This document shows, piece after piece, positions 36,201 through 46,900 of a DNA stretch of 64,000 bases; positions within the stretch are counted from its first letter, which is position 1, and each line of letters starts with the position of its first letter. Origin of the DNA: Mucilaginibacter inviolabilis (GTDB lineage Bacteria; Bacteroidota; Bacteroidia; Sphingobacteriales; Sphingobacteriaceae); the NCBI RefSeq assembly GCF_011089895.1, contig NZ_JAANAT010000001.1:1798001-1862000 (forward strand), read 5' to 3'. Made by a program: the position numbers and the translations under genes. Under the pieces are notes generated by a model that had not been told where the DNA came from, ran no database searches, and saw only the letters and a list, made by a program, of their open reading frames with translations.

Positions 36201-37235
36201 TTATTGAATATCGTCGAGCCAAAAATTAAATGGTTTATCCCTATCGCAAACGAGTGTGCCATTGCTCCATTCCAGTTCGGCCGCATGTATTGAAGTTCTC
36301 TTGGATGAGTAGGAATATGTCCCATCCTTATCCAGTCCCCCATCATCCTGGTGCGTTTTCCGGCCGGGATGCGTAAAGTAAATAATATAAGCATGATCGT
36401 CGGATATCACTACATCAGCATGAGCGCCGGTTGGTGTATCCTCCGGGCGGTGTCCCGGTGTATCCAACACGAGCCCTTGGCGTTCCCAGGTTTTGGCATC
36501 ATTTGAACGGCAAACCCGTTGACCGTGCCATTCGTCAGTGATCATCCAGTAATAATTTTTGAACCGGAAAATCTTGGGGCCTTCATGTGCCTGGCCATCA
36601 ATGGCGGGCTTATCAGCGGCTTTCCAATTGATCAGGTCGGTGCTTTCGGCGGTCATGGTGATGCTGCCCAGCTTCTGATCTTTATACCACATGTGCCATT
36701 TACCATCCAATAATTTGATGAGTGTGGGATCGATAATGTTATGATCGGGCAAATTCAGCGGTCCCACATATTTCCAGTCCCACAGGTTTTTACTCGTATA
36801 ATGCACAAGGTGCGAGTCGCCGCCCCATTGGCTGTAAATCCCGCGGATGTAAACCACAAACATGTGATAGGTGCCATTTTCATAAACAACATCAGGCGCC
36901 CAAAAGGTATTTTGTCCTTGTTCAAACTCCAGGTTTAATGCGCCTTTATAAACCCAGGTATGGCCATGATCTTTAGATGTAGCCGCCCCTATTGCCGTAC
37001 CATAACAAAAGGCTACACCTGGCGACTGTACATTAGCCCTGCGCTGGGTGTATAGCATTGTCCATACCTTTTCGGCACGATTGTAAACCAGTACCGGATC
37101 GGCAGCGCCATCATACACCGGATCGCGGTAAAGTGGCGATGGTGGCTGATGAGTTATAGCCAGGCTGTTCTGGGCTTTGCTATCAACAGACAGCAAAGCC
37201 AGAACTATGAATATCAGAAGGCCTTTTAACTTCAT
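36201..37235 (-). CDS. Five-bladed propeller glycoside hydrolase, GH43-like
   Basis: 344 residues with a signal peptide (..LALLSVDSKAQ). GH43/GH117-type strands are visible: DGAADPVLVYN with a likely catalytic Asp, FWAPDVVYENGTYHMFVVY, HNIIDPTLIKLLDGKWHMWY and an acid candidate in AHEGPKIFRFKNYYWMITDE. The pattern AxDP / DPTL / EGPK is that of the GH43 catalytic triad. It starts 8 bp after GH127 and is followed by the GH93-like gene 5 bp later, so expression is tightly coupled. Likely an arabinosidase or xylosidase. Confidence 0.78.
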   Translation of the reverse strand: MKLKGLLIFIVLALLSVDSKAQNSLAITHQPPSPLYRDPVYDGAADPVLVYNRAEKVWTMLYTQRRANVQSPGVAFCYGTAIGAATSKDHGHTWVYKGALNLEFEQGQNTFWAPDVVYENGTYHMFVVYIRGIYSQWGGDSHLVHYTSKNLWDWKYVGPLNLPDHNIIDPTLIKLLDGKWHMWYKDQKLGSITMTAESTDLINWKAADKPAIDGQAHEGPKIFRFKNYYWMITDEWHGQRVCRSNDAKTWERQGLVLDTPGHRPEDTPTGAHADVVISDDHAYIIYFTHPGRKTHQDDGGLDKDGTYSYSSKRTSIHAAELEWSNGTLVCDRDKPFNFWLDDIQ

Positions 37236-37243
37236 TCTGTTAA

Positions 37244-39322
37244 CTATTCTACAACCGGGAAAGACGAAATTCGTAATCTGGCCCCTCCCATGGGCACTAA
37301 GGTGAGATTGGCTACCGGTTTATCCGTTTTTACCGGACTGGCTGGCAGTAATCCGCAAAGGCCATATTGATCTATCGTCCAGCCGGGAATCTGTTTTCCT
37401 TTTGCCTTGAGTTCAATAGGCGCGTTGGCATTGGTAAAAGGATTATCATCTTTTGGCCAGCTTTTGTGGATGACCTCTAAGGATTTTTCCGGATGCTGTT
37501 CATTTATCACCAAACCATAGTTCCAGGCAGATGCCGGGTGAATTTCATACGAAGGCCATTTCTGCGGATCGGCAGTGGCTTGCCAATGCGAATCGCCTTG
37601 TGTTGACTTACGACCATCTTCTTTTGTATATTGCTCATCAATTTTGAGCGAATACGTAAGCGGTCCGTAATTTATGCTCACACTATTCTTATTGGCAGCC
37701 CACTGGCGAACTTTCAGTTGCATAGGTAAATGCAGGGTTATCTTATCACCATTTTTCCAGGTTTTGGCCAACTTAATATAACTGCCTGTACTGGTATTTA
37801 CCGCTACGGCAACACCATTTACTTTTACAGCAGCTCCCTTGCACCACTCAGGTATTCGCAAATAAAGCGGAAAACTTACTGAACCAGAGGTATTAACCGT
37901 AAAACTCACCTGATCTTCAAAAGGATATCTGGTAGTTTCTGTAAGACTTACCTGTACCCCGTTACCCACTTTGGCATTTACCTCACCTTGCGTGTACAAC
38001 TGTACGGCAAGGCCATTATCAGGTGTGGCCATACAACTGTTTTCGGCATAGTAAACCCAACCAGCGGCATGATTATGCTGGCAACAACGGCTGCTGAATG
38101 GGTTCATCATCAAAAATGGCCCTTCATTGGATATACCGGGGTGATGGTCTTTGCTATCACTTACCACCATATTAGGGGCTGTTAAATATCGTAGCGACCG
38201 GTAGTCGGGCATAAAAGCAGCTGAGAAAGTATTGAAAGCTACGTCTTCGCAATTCTCGGCCCAGAAAGTATCGCCGGTTGAACCCAGCAACATCTGATCT
38301 GATGTCATTTGCTCCACCATACCGCAGGTTTCAACAGCCTGACGCGGGTCATCATAACCTTTACGGGCGTTTTCATCTGCACCAAACATACCGCCCGGCA
38401 CCTGACCATACAATGTACGGATGATTTTAAAATCGTTATAGGTAGCAGCCAGGTCTTTTGGATCATGGCTTTGCAGGTAATAGGTAGCCGGTTCGCGAAA
38501 ACACTGAGCTATATTTACGTTATGCCAATTGGGCAAATTGTTGGCCTGGCGCCAGTTTGCGGTATTTCTATCGAGCTTGGCAGCCAGATCGAGCAGGAAT
38601 TTATCGCCGGTACGGTTGTACAACCAATATACGCTGAGCATATTATCGCCACCGCGGCTATTTTCCCAATAATCTTCCAGGAACTTATTATCGGGTACAG
38701 ATAACTCGTACTTGAAATATTTGGTCATGAAAGGGATTACCCTGGGATCCTTACTATACTCATAATAAGATTGCAGGCACCAAAGCATCGGCATGTTCGT
38801 CCACAGGTCACGATTCCCATTATTTGTTCTTGCCGGACCGAAATCACCGTCGTCCCGTTGATTATTCAGCACAGCATCTATCCAGAATTTGGCTTCGGCA
38901 ATCATTTTTTTGTCATTCAGCATATAACCAATATCGGCGTAGCCTTTTAGCCAGTAAGGCAGTTCTTCCCAGCCATATTCGCCTTTACCCTCTTTGTTAA
39001 GCCAGGCATTATTGGTTTTAGAGAGCCATATGCTAATCTCACCCAGGTTGCCGGTGAGGCCGTCACGCTGTAATTCCAGCGCTTTTTTTAACCAGCCACT
39101 GGCTTTGATGCTCCCGACAGGTAATTTGGTAAAGTATTGCCTTTGCAGGGGCGCACGGTTATTTACATAAAATGCATTAGCCTGCCCATTGTCAACTTTG
39201 GTCACAGTTGTGGCTTTCACTCCTGTTTGGGCTATTGCCGCAATACCTGAGCATACCAGAACCGAGGTAAAGCAAAGACTAGTTTTAATAATGTTGATCT
39301 TATTTTTGAAGCGCATATTCAA
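37244..39322 (-). CDS. Beta-L-arabinofuranosidase, GH127 (DUF1680)
   Basis: 692 residues with a signal peptide (Met1 or Met3 start). It shows the family hallmarks: YGWEELPYWLKGYADIGYML, the ETC motif in VETCGMVEQM and the cysteine pair in SSRCCQHNHAAGW. In characterised GH127 enzymes one Glu and three Cys at these places bind zinc and one Cys acts as nucleophile, so the catalytic set looks intact. A beta-sandwich C-terminal half follows. The enzyme releases beta-L-arabinofuranose, for example from arabino-oligosaccharides on plant hydroxyproline-rich glycoproteins or pectic side chains. It is the main clue to the locus substrate. Confidence 0.9.
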   Translation of the reverse strand: MNMRFKNKINIIKTSLCFTSVLVCSGIAAIAQTGVKATTVTKVDNGQANAFYVNNRAPLQRQYFTKLPVGSIKASGWLKKALELQRDGLTGNLGEISIWLSKTNNAWLNKEGKGEYGWEELPYWLKGYADIGYMLNDKKMIAEAKFWIDAVLNNQRDDGDFGPARTNNGNRDLWTNMPMLWCLQSYYEYSKDPRVIPFMTKYFKYELSVPDNKFLEDYWENSRGGDNMLSVYWLYNRTGDKFLLDLAAKLDRNTANWRQANNLPNWHNVNIAQCFREPATYYLQSHDPKDLAATYNDFKIIRTLYGQVPGGMFGADENARKGYDDPRQAVETCGMVEQMTSDQMLLGSTGDTFWAENCEDVAFNTFSAAFMPDYRSLRYLTAPNMVVSDSKDHHPGISNEGPFLMMNPFSSRCCQHNHAAGWVYYAENSCMATPDNGLAVQLYTQGEVNAKVGNGVQVSLTETTRYPFEDQVSFTVNTSGSVSFPLYLRIPEWCKGAAVKVNGVAVAVNTSTGSYIKLAKTWKNGDKITLHLPMQLKVRQWAANKNSVSINYGPLTYSLKIDEQYTKEDGRKSTQGDSHWQATADPQKWPSYEIHPASAWNYGLVINEQHPEKSLEVIHKSWPKDDNPFTNANAPIELKAKGKQIPGWTIDQYGLCGLLPASPVKTDKPVANLTLVPMGGARLRISSFPVVE

Positions 39323-39330
39323 CGGTTATT

Positions 39331-41172
39331 TTATTTTACTAAAGATGGATCGTACAGCTTACTATTTACTTTTTGCAACGATTCTACCGGCATTTTAATC
39401 ACCTTACGATCATAGGTCATAAAGCCGTTCACCTCGCCTTCCACATCAGTAGTTTGGGTGTATACAGCCGCTGATAAACCTAGTTTAATTAATTCTTGTA
39501 ACCTGTCGGTAAACGTGGCATACTTTTTAAACAGGTCATCGCCATTTTTAAAGTTTTGGTAGCCCCAGTTTTTGTTAGCTTGCCAGGTATGCCCTTCTAC
39601 CGGCCACCCCAGACCACCAAACTCACCCAGTACTACAGCCTGCGTTTTACCAAATATTTCGGCACGCGGCATAGCCGGATTAGGATAGTTATGCAGATCG
39701 ACTATATTACCGGTAGCATAAAAGTTGCCACCACTGGCGCTGTTCACCAGGCGTGATGGATCTTTTTTCATTGTCCACCCGGTAATTTCCACTGTTTTAA
39801 ACTGGCCCCAGGCTTCGTTAAACGGCGTCCAAACAACGATGCATGGATAATTGTATAAAGCGTTCATAATGGCATTCCATTCCTTGCGGTAATAACCTTC
39901 AGACTCCGGCGTGCGCTGCTGGTCTGTTGCCCTGTCATACACACCCGGGCGGTTTTCCCAATGGTTACCTAAGTCTCCGCTGGGCATATCCTGCCAAAGC
40001 AGCATCCCCGTTTTATCACAATAAGCATAGTAACGGGCAGGCTCTACCTTAATATGCTTGCGGATCATGTTAAAGCCCATGGCTTTCAGCTTATCGATAT
40101 CAAAGCTCATAGCCTCATACGTTGGTGGGGTGTATAAACCATCGGGCCACCAACCCTGGTCAAGCGGGCCATATTCAAATACAAACTTGTTGTTCAGCAA
40201 CATGCGCTGTACACCATTGGCATCGGCCCCTAGTGATATTTTACGCATGGCGAAATAGCTTTTTACTTCGTCAACCAGTTTGTTGTTACGAATAAGTGCT
40301 ACACGCAGGTCATACAGAAAAGGATCTGTTGTCGACCATAATTTCTCATTTTTAATATCCAGTACGGCGGTTGCGCCGGCATCCACAATTTTTTCGTCAA
40401 CCTGCGTTTGTCCATCCCAGGCCGTGATCTTCAATTGATCACCTGGCTGGCTATTAGCAACATAGGCCGAAACCGAAAGTGTGTGCTCATCAATATTGGG
40501 TGTTTGCTTGGTAGCTTCGATATGCGTTTTGGCTACACCTTCTAACCAAACGGTTTGCCAGATGCCGGTAACAGGGGTATACCAGATACCTTCGGGCTTT
40601 TTAACCTGCTTACCGCGCGGTTGCGGACCATCATCCGTAGGATCCCAAACACTTACTTTAATTTCCTGTTTTGAACCTCCTTTTAAATAAGGAGTTATAT
40701 TGAAGGTAAAAGGATCAAATCCACCTTCGTGGACACCGGCGCTTTTACCATTAACGAATACTTCCGTGCGCCAGTCCACCGCGCCAAAGTGTAACAAAAT
40801 ATCTTTTCCTTTGATAGTTTTATTAAGTGTGATGCTTGTTTTATACCACAACATGCTATCCTTACCTACTGTTTTGCCTACTCCTGATAATGCCGATTCA
40901 ACAGCAAAAGGAACCAATATCTTTCCCTCATATTTAGCAGGACCCGCCGTAGCTTTAGGTACTATAGCATAGTCCCACAAACCGTTCAGATTTTGCCAGT
41001 TGGGGCGTACCAATTGCGGCCGTGGATATTCAGGCAGGGGCGCTTGTGGGTCAACCTTTTCGGCCCATGGCGTGGTGATCCTGTCTTTGATCAGATGCCA
41101 GTCATTTTGTTGCGCACCTGCTGACAGGGAAGCGGAAATTAAAAGGGATAAGCAAAAATTCAGTTTTTTCAT
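39331..41172 (-). CDS. Glycoside hydrolase family 2 enzyme
   Basis: 613 residues, short for a beta-galactosidase. It has a signal peptide ending LSAGAQ, a sugar-binding jelly roll (about 55-220; NLNGLWDYA, WYKTSITLNKTIKGKDILLH, FGAVDWRTEVFVNG), an immunoglobulin-like domain and a TIM barrel with acid/base Glu in PFNEAWGQF and nucleophile Glu in VVLGEFGGLGWP. Specificity within GH2 (galactosidase, glucuronidase, arabinosidase) cannot be told. It is the first enzyme after the binding-protein module, 93 bp beyond the DUF3823 gene with a hairpin in between. Confidence 0.88.
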   Translation of the reverse strand: MKKLNFCLSLLISASLSAGAQQNDWHLIKDRITTPWAEKVDPQAPLPEYPRPQLVRPNWQNLNGLWDYAIVPKATAGPAKYEGKILVPFAVESALSGVGKTVGKDSMLWYKTSITLNKTIKGKDILLHFGAVDWRTEVFVNGKSAGVHEGGFDPFTFNITPYLKGGSKQEIKVSVWDPTDDGPQPRGKQVKKPEGIWYTPVTGIWQTVWLEGVAKTHIEATKQTPNIDEHTLSVSAYVANSQPGDQLKITAWDGQTQVDEKIVDAGATAVLDIKNEKLWSTTDPFLYDLRVALIRNNKLVDEVKSYFAMRKISLGADANGVQRMLLNNKFVFEYGPLDQGWWPDGLYTPPTYEAMSFDIDKLKAMGFNMIRKHIKVEPARYYAYCDKTGMLLWQDMPSGDLGNHWENRPGVYDRATDQQRTPESEGYYRKEWNAIMNALYNYPCIVVWTPFNEAWGQFKTVEITGWTMKKDPSRLVNSASGGNFYATGNIVDLHNYPNPAMPRAEIFGKTQAVVLGEFGGLGWPVEGHTWQANKNWGYQNFKNGDDLFKKYATFTDRLQELIKLGLSAAVYTQTTDVEGEVNGFMTYDRKVIKMPVESLQKVNSKLYDPSLVK

Positions 41173-41227
41173 CAGGGATTAACAGAGATGTAATTGTATA
41201 TAGAATTAAGATTTATTTTATAAATAT

Positions 41228-41255
41228 AAGGGGCCATCATGATGAATGGCCCCTT
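41228..41255 (-). terminator. Intra-operon hairpin between binding proteins and enzymes
   Basis: A perfect 10-bp stem AAGGGGCCAT / ATGGCCCCTT with an 8-nt loop lies after the DUF3823 stop and before the GH2 start on the minus strand. The following sequence (TATATTTATAAAATAAA) is T-rich but not a pure T-run, so partial termination or 3'-end stabilisation of the susCD transcript is likely. Confidence 0.7.
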
Positions 41256-41265
41256 TAAGTTGTAA

Positions 41266-41967
41266 TTAATAAGATACTTTAACTACCGGCGAAAATATCA
41301 TATCCTCTACCCCGGCTATCCGGATGCCTACACGGGCATAAACATAGTTTTGTGTTACCGGAAAAGTAGGTATAGCCACGTTTAAAGATACATTTGATGG
41401 ATCGGTGATAGCACCGCCATCCAAATCGGCTTCTGCGGCGTGATCGCTGGGCGATACAAACTGGGTTTTATTTACAAATAAACTTACCGTTTGTATATTT
41501 TTAGCGGTAGCATCCGTAATCACTTTTTCGATACCAAAATTTGCGGTTATTTTACCACTGGCAGCGGCTATCTGCGCATTCCTGATCATATAATAAGGAG
41601 TTACTTCAATATTTACGGTCTGATCTCCGGTTAAGGCGATATTAATCGTATCCCTTCCGCCCGAGGGGAGCTCTTTCCATTGAAAAGGCCCTTGCCCACC
41701 CGGAATAGTAAATTTATAATTTCCGCTGAAGGTTAATACAGAATAGGTACCATCCTGATCAAATGTACCGGTAATGGGCGTATTACCCTTATAACCTGTT
41801 TGATAAAGCTGAAAAGGAACCTGATTATATTCCACTCCAATAGGCGAACCTTTGTACATTAACTGCCCGGTTAATTTAATTGAAGGAGGTTTAACATTAT
41901 CCAGCTTACAGCCCACAGCCGAAAGCATCAGGATAAATATGGCGATGTGATGAAATTTAATTTTCAT
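41266..41967 (-). CDS. DUF3823 surface lipoprotein (glycan-binding accessory)
   Basis: 233 residues with lipobox SAVGC. An N-terminal Ig-like fold (about 30-110; LTGQLMYKGSPIGVEYNQVP, GTFDQDGTYSVLTFSGNYKF) is followed by a second beta domain, the layout of DUF3823 proteins that follow susD genes. Such proteins serve as accessory surface glycan-binding proteins. It lies 24 bp after susD and is the last gene before the intra-operon hairpin. Confidence 0.85.
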   Translation of the reverse strand: MKIKFHHIAIFILMLSAVGCKLDNVKPPSIKLTGQLMYKGSPIGVEYNQVPFQLYQTGYKGNTPITGTFDQDGTYSVLTFSGNYKFTIPGGQGPFQWKELPSGGRDTINIALTGDQTVNIEVTPYYMIRNAQIAAASGKITANFGIEKVITDATAKNIQTVSLFVNKTQFVSPSDHAAEADLDGGAITDPSNVSLNVAIPTFPVTQNYVYARVGIRIAGVEDMIFSPVVKVSY

Positions 41968-41991
41968 GATCTTTGAATTATAATAATTGAC

Positions 41992-43899
41992 TTATTGATT
42001 TGGCTGTCTCTTGATTTTTGGGTTAGCAGATATGATATTATCGCCAATTTGTGAATAGTAATTACCCAACCTGAAATTGAGAACACCCGTTACAGGCGAT
42101 GGTAAAATCTCCCTGAATACCCATTTGCCATCATTCGGGCTACCTGGGCTATAATATTTATAAGGATACAGGCCCCAGGGCTGTGTATTTCTTTTGGTTG
42201 CCGAACTGATATTACTGGTTAAGTCATTTAAACCTTCCGGATTGCCATCCCAAACTTTGGTGGCTATTCTCCAGCGCTTCATATCAAACAACACATGCCC
42301 TTCAAATGAAAGTTCGGCACGACGTTCGTGTACTACCCTGTCGAAATAATTAGAAGCATTTAAAATAATAGGTGTTGTTAAACCTGCCCTTGCACGCACC
42401 TGGTTCATATAGTTTGATGCGCCCGCGAAATCACCGAGCTCAGCAGAAGCTTCTGCAGCATTTAATAAAACTTCGGCATAACGGTAACGGATAAAGTTAA
42501 CATCACTCTGGCGTCCACGGCGACCGGATCCTGTTGCAGGATCCAGGTATTTACGAATATAAAAACCTGTTTGTGTACGAAGAGGTTCACCGGTTGGTGT
42601 AGGTCCATCTTTACCCACTACCTGTACCAGTGTAGAGCTGCCTGGTAACGCGGCATAATGTGTAGCATCATCACTGCTGATGATATTGCCATTAGCTAAC
42701 AAATAGCCACCCCAGATATCAATATAAGCGGTTTTCCAGAAAAAGTGCGGTAACATTACAGTACCCGCCAGCCTGGCATCCCTCCCTGCAAATGGATCTT
42801 GCTGATCTGCATAATATATCGGGTTTCCTGAGGCATCTTTAGTGGCTATCGGTGCAAAAGTATTGTCCAGTTTTTCAAATGACTGTACCAGGTTCAGTGA
42901 AGGATCCAAACGGCCAGCATCCGAAGCTTCATCTGATACAGAATAAGGCTGATCATTGGTTGTAAAAGAGTGCACTTTACCGGCCAGCACTTTGAAATCT
43001 TCTACCCAAATTGACTCCTGGTTTACACTACTTTTATCTAAAAATATAGCAGCAAAGTTATCTGAAAGATTAGGCAGTACCTGGTATAATTTATATGACC
43101 CGGCAGAGCCACTGATGATTTCCTTGGCTGCGTTTAGGGCTTTGGTGTAATATCCTGGAGCCATGCTTGCCGGAATACCAACCTCACCCCCTGACAATGA
43201 AACCTGTGGTGTTGCAGCGCCATATTTTGCTATGGAACCTGCATATAATGCCGCTCTGGTTTCCATTGCCAGGGCTGCTGCTTTAGTTGCTCTTGATTTT
43301 TCAGTAGGATCAGCAGGTAATAATCCTTTGATCGCCTCTGCTTCGCTGATCACAAAATCATAAATATCAGATTCTTTTGAGCGTGGAAATTGCAAATCGG
43401 TTACGTTACCGCTATTGTTATAGGTGAGGGTTTGGGTGATCAACGGAACGCCTCCCATTCTCTTTACCATTTCAAAATAATAGCTGGCGCGTAAAAAACG
43501 TCCCTCAGCCAGGAAGCGGCTTTTATCAGCAGCCAGTAACTTGGTAGATGCAGTTACGTTGTCAATAAACAAATTCAAGTCGCGCACATACCCGTAATCC
43601 CAGGTTCCCCAGGTTCCATAATCCCATGACCTGTTTTGAACAAAGCCATAAGAGCCATTATCTGAGGGAAATGACTCTCCAAAATCGGCAAAGGTTGTCC
43701 AGCCGTTATCCAGGCTCGAAAAGTCGAGCACACGGTTATACAAATCGCCCAGTACTGATAATACCAATGCCGGATCTGAAAAAACCACATCGGTAGTAAC
43801 CACCGACTTTGGCGGCACATTTAAAAAATCGCTATCTTTTTTGCATGATTCCGCGCCTATCAGTACCGAAATCATAGCTATTGTGAATATCTTTTTCAT
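41992..43899 (-). CDS. SusD/RagB-family glycan-binding lipoprotein
   Basis: 635 residues with lipobox GAESC followed by Lys-Lys-Asp. It has SusD-like N- and C-terminal regions: TPR-type helices (RFLRASYYFEMVKRMGGVPL), and near the C-terminus RYRYAEVLLNAAEASAELG, VRARAGLTTP and RRAELSFEGHVLFDMKRWR. It caps the SusC transporter and delivers oligosaccharides. 24 bp separate it from susC. It is a bit longer than typical (500-600 residues). Confidence 0.95.
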   Translation of the reverse strand: MKKIFTIAMISVLIGAESCKKDSDFLNVPPKSVVTTDVVFSDPALVLSVLGDLYNRVLDFSSLDNGWTTFADFGESFPSDNGSYGFVQNRSWDYGTWGTWDYGYVRDLNLFIDNVTASTKLLAADKSRFLAEGRFLRASYYFEMVKRMGGVPLITQTLTYNNSGNVTDLQFPRSKESDIYDFVISEAEAIKGLLPADPTEKSRATKAAALAMETRAALYAGSIAKYGAATPQVSLSGGEVGIPASMAPGYYTKALNAAKEIISGSAGSYKLYQVLPNLSDNFAAIFLDKSSVNQESIWVEDFKVLAGKVHSFTTNDQPYSVSDEASDAGRLDPSLNLVQSFEKLDNTFAPIATKDASGNPIYYADQQDPFAGRDARLAGTVMLPHFFWKTAYIDIWGGYLLANGNIISSDDATHYAALPGSSTLVQVVGKDGPTPTGEPLRTQTGFYIRKYLDPATGSGRRGRQSDVNFIRYRYAEVLLNAAEASAELGDFAGASNYMNQVRARAGLTTPIILNASNYFDRVVHERRAELSFEGHVLFDMKRWRIATKVWDGNPEGLNDLTSNISSATKRNTQPWGLYPYKYYSPGSPNDGKWVFREILPSPVTGVLNFRLGNYYSQIGDNIISANPKIKRQPNQ

Positions 43900-43923
43900 C
43901 GAATATTTTACTTAATGTTTTTA

Positions 43924-46900
43924 TTAAAAGGTTAGGTTAACACCAAAGTTGTAAACCCTGCTTTGCGGCGTTTGCAAACCGTTATCGTCATTAACCTCCG
44001 GGTCAACTCCGTATTGGCGCAGGTTATCTATAGAAAACAGATTGTATACGTTGGCGTAGAATCTCGCCCTTTTAATTTTCACTTTGGCTAACAGGTCTTT
44101 AGGCAACGAATAGCCTATTTCAATTGTCCGGGCCCGTATGTATTTCACGTTGTGGAGCCAAAAGGTAGAGTTTGAGGAGTAGTCGTAATGATTGGTACCT
44201 ACGTTGTTACGGTTAACCGGATACTTGCCGGATACCCAGGTACTATTTACATCGTTTGGATTACTCAGGTGCCAGCTGTCCAGGAAAATGGTATTTAAAT
44301 TGCCATTATTCTGGAAGGCCCATCTTGATTCCCAGTTCTGGTTCCATGAATAGCCGGATCCGCCTGAAAAGTCGGCATGAAAATCAAAACCTTTATAAGC
44401 CAAACCCAGCGAAAGGCCAAAGTTCATATTAGGTTGCGCACCCAAACCGTAACCTATAGGGCGCATATCATTGCCGTCAATTTTACCGTCGCCATTTTGA
44501 TCTTTGTATATCAAATCACCGGGTAATACAGTGCTGTTACCTTTTCCGTCTTCATTTACTTTATACCCGTTGATCTGGGCAGCAGAGGTAAATTGCCCGA
44601 TAACCTGATATCCCCAGAAAATATTGGCGGTACGGTTATTTTGTGAGCGGAAGTATTCATCCAGCGAGTTGCCAAAAGGCGTATCGGCATAAATACCTGT
44701 TTTTTTACGACTATAAGAGAAGTTTCCGCCAATGTTATAGCTTACTTCACCTATTTTATTGTTGTAGGCCAGAGATATTTCAGCGCCGCGTTGCGAGTCG
44801 GAATTTTCATTGATGCCGGGCAAACCAAAGCCTACTTCGACTGGTAATACTACGCTATAATTGTTTCCGACAATACCTGTACGTGATCTTTTAAAATACT
44901 CAATGGCACCGGTTAAACGGTTATTGAGCATACTAAAATCGGCACCCACGTTAAATATTTTACTTTTCATCCAGGATACGTTATTAACCGGGATACCTTT
45001 ATTGATGGAGGTGGAAACAGGGTTACCATCCAATATAGCCACGTTACCGGCAGCTCCATTTGCGTAATTATAACCGGGCAGATAAGCATATGGCGTTACA
45101 ATAGGTGTATTTCCACTAGCATCATAAGGACTTCTGTCGTCACCCAGTACACCATATGAAGCTCTGAATTTCAAGTCGTTAAGTATGCTATTATCACCCA
45201 ACAGTTTTTTCATAAAACCCTCGTTGGTAATTCTCCATCCTACCGATACACCGGGAAAATAACCAACACGATGGGCGGGGTCAAACAGATATGATGCATC
45301 TCTTCTACCCAATGCTTCCAAATAATAACGGTTATCATAGTTATAATTGAAACGGGCTACATAACCTATACGAGCTTCGGAGTCATCACTGTCCTGGTAC
45401 TGATCCATAGTTGGGAAATAGATCAAAGGCAGATTATTAGAGATAGGGTTAGCATGCAGCCAGTTCCTCAGGTGCTCTTTATGGATGCGCTCGTTAACCA
45501 GGGTAGCGCCGATGGTACTTTTACCAAAAGTGTTATTATAGCTTAACTGTAGCTGGGTAGTGGTATTAAGCTCTTTCCGTTGTTCGCGCTCCCGCCACGG
45601 GTTGGTAACGGCATGGGTTATATCATAGTTACCGGTTTGTTGGTTATAAGTGTAGGCGTTGTAAGTATACTCGTGGTTGTTTAGCAACTCATCGGCATAG
45701 TAATATGAATAATCATACTTTGCTGTAAGACCTTTTATACCTGGGATAATATACTCAGCTTCAAAATTGGTTTGTAATACCCGCCAGTCCTGGTGCCAGA
45801 CACCCGAAAGCTTATCATTTAAAAACGCATAATTGGCTTCGGTATGCGGACCATTGTCGCGCAAATAAGCGGGGTTATCATTAGCATAGGGTCTATCTAA
45901 AGGGGTATTTTCGAGTATTCCCAATTTAGCTAAAAAATAGTCGTCAGCTCCTGGAACACCCGGATTTTCGCGTGTTTCTACCCTGCCGTTGATATTCATA
46001 CTTACCGAAAGACCAGCAGCTACTCTTGCTTTTACATTGGATTGGATATTGGTACGCTTGAAAAGATATTCAGCACCGGCCGGCGAGTTTTGGTATAAAT
46101 GGGTACCAGCTACATAGTAGGTAACTCTATCGCCTGCGCCAGTAAAATCTGCATGGAATGAATTTAATGGTGCACCTGAATTTGCCAACACAAATGGTTT
46201 CCAATTAAAACTCTGATACCCTGGTTCGGTACCTGCCTTGTACTTTGCCAGTTCGGCGTCGGTAATGGAGGTACTGCCATTGGTAATTACCTGTGCTGCC
46301 GCCAGGGCTTTCATATAATCATAAGAATTAGTCAATACGTTTGGAAACCTGTCCCATGATTGAAAACCCAGGTAAGAGTCTACATTGATCCGGCTCTCTC
46401 CCGATCCTCTTTTAGTGGTTACCACTACCACACCATTTCCTGCACGTACACCATAAATGGCTGCTGATGCATCCTTCAATACCGAGATACTTTCCACATC
46501 ATTAGGCGCCAGGTTGTTAAACTGCCCCTCATCTTGCTGAATACCATCAATTACATAAAGTGGTGCGCCCAAATTACGGATCTGGATAGACGCACTGGAA
46601 CCAGGACGTCCTTCTGCTTGTCTGAAAGTGACACCTGGTATCTTACCAGCTAAACCCGTACTCACGGTAGAACCACCATGCACGCGTTCAATATCCTTAC
46701 TGGTTATGCTGGAAATAGCACCTGTTATCGAAGCTCTTTTTTGCGTGCCATAACCGGTTACTACCACTTCCTGAAGTGCCGAGTTATTCGATTTTAAACG
46801 GATAGCAATAACCGATCGGCCATTGATCGGAATCTCGGCTGTTACAAAGCCAATATAGCTTACGCTCAAAGTGCTATTAGCATCCGGAACGTTGAGGGTA

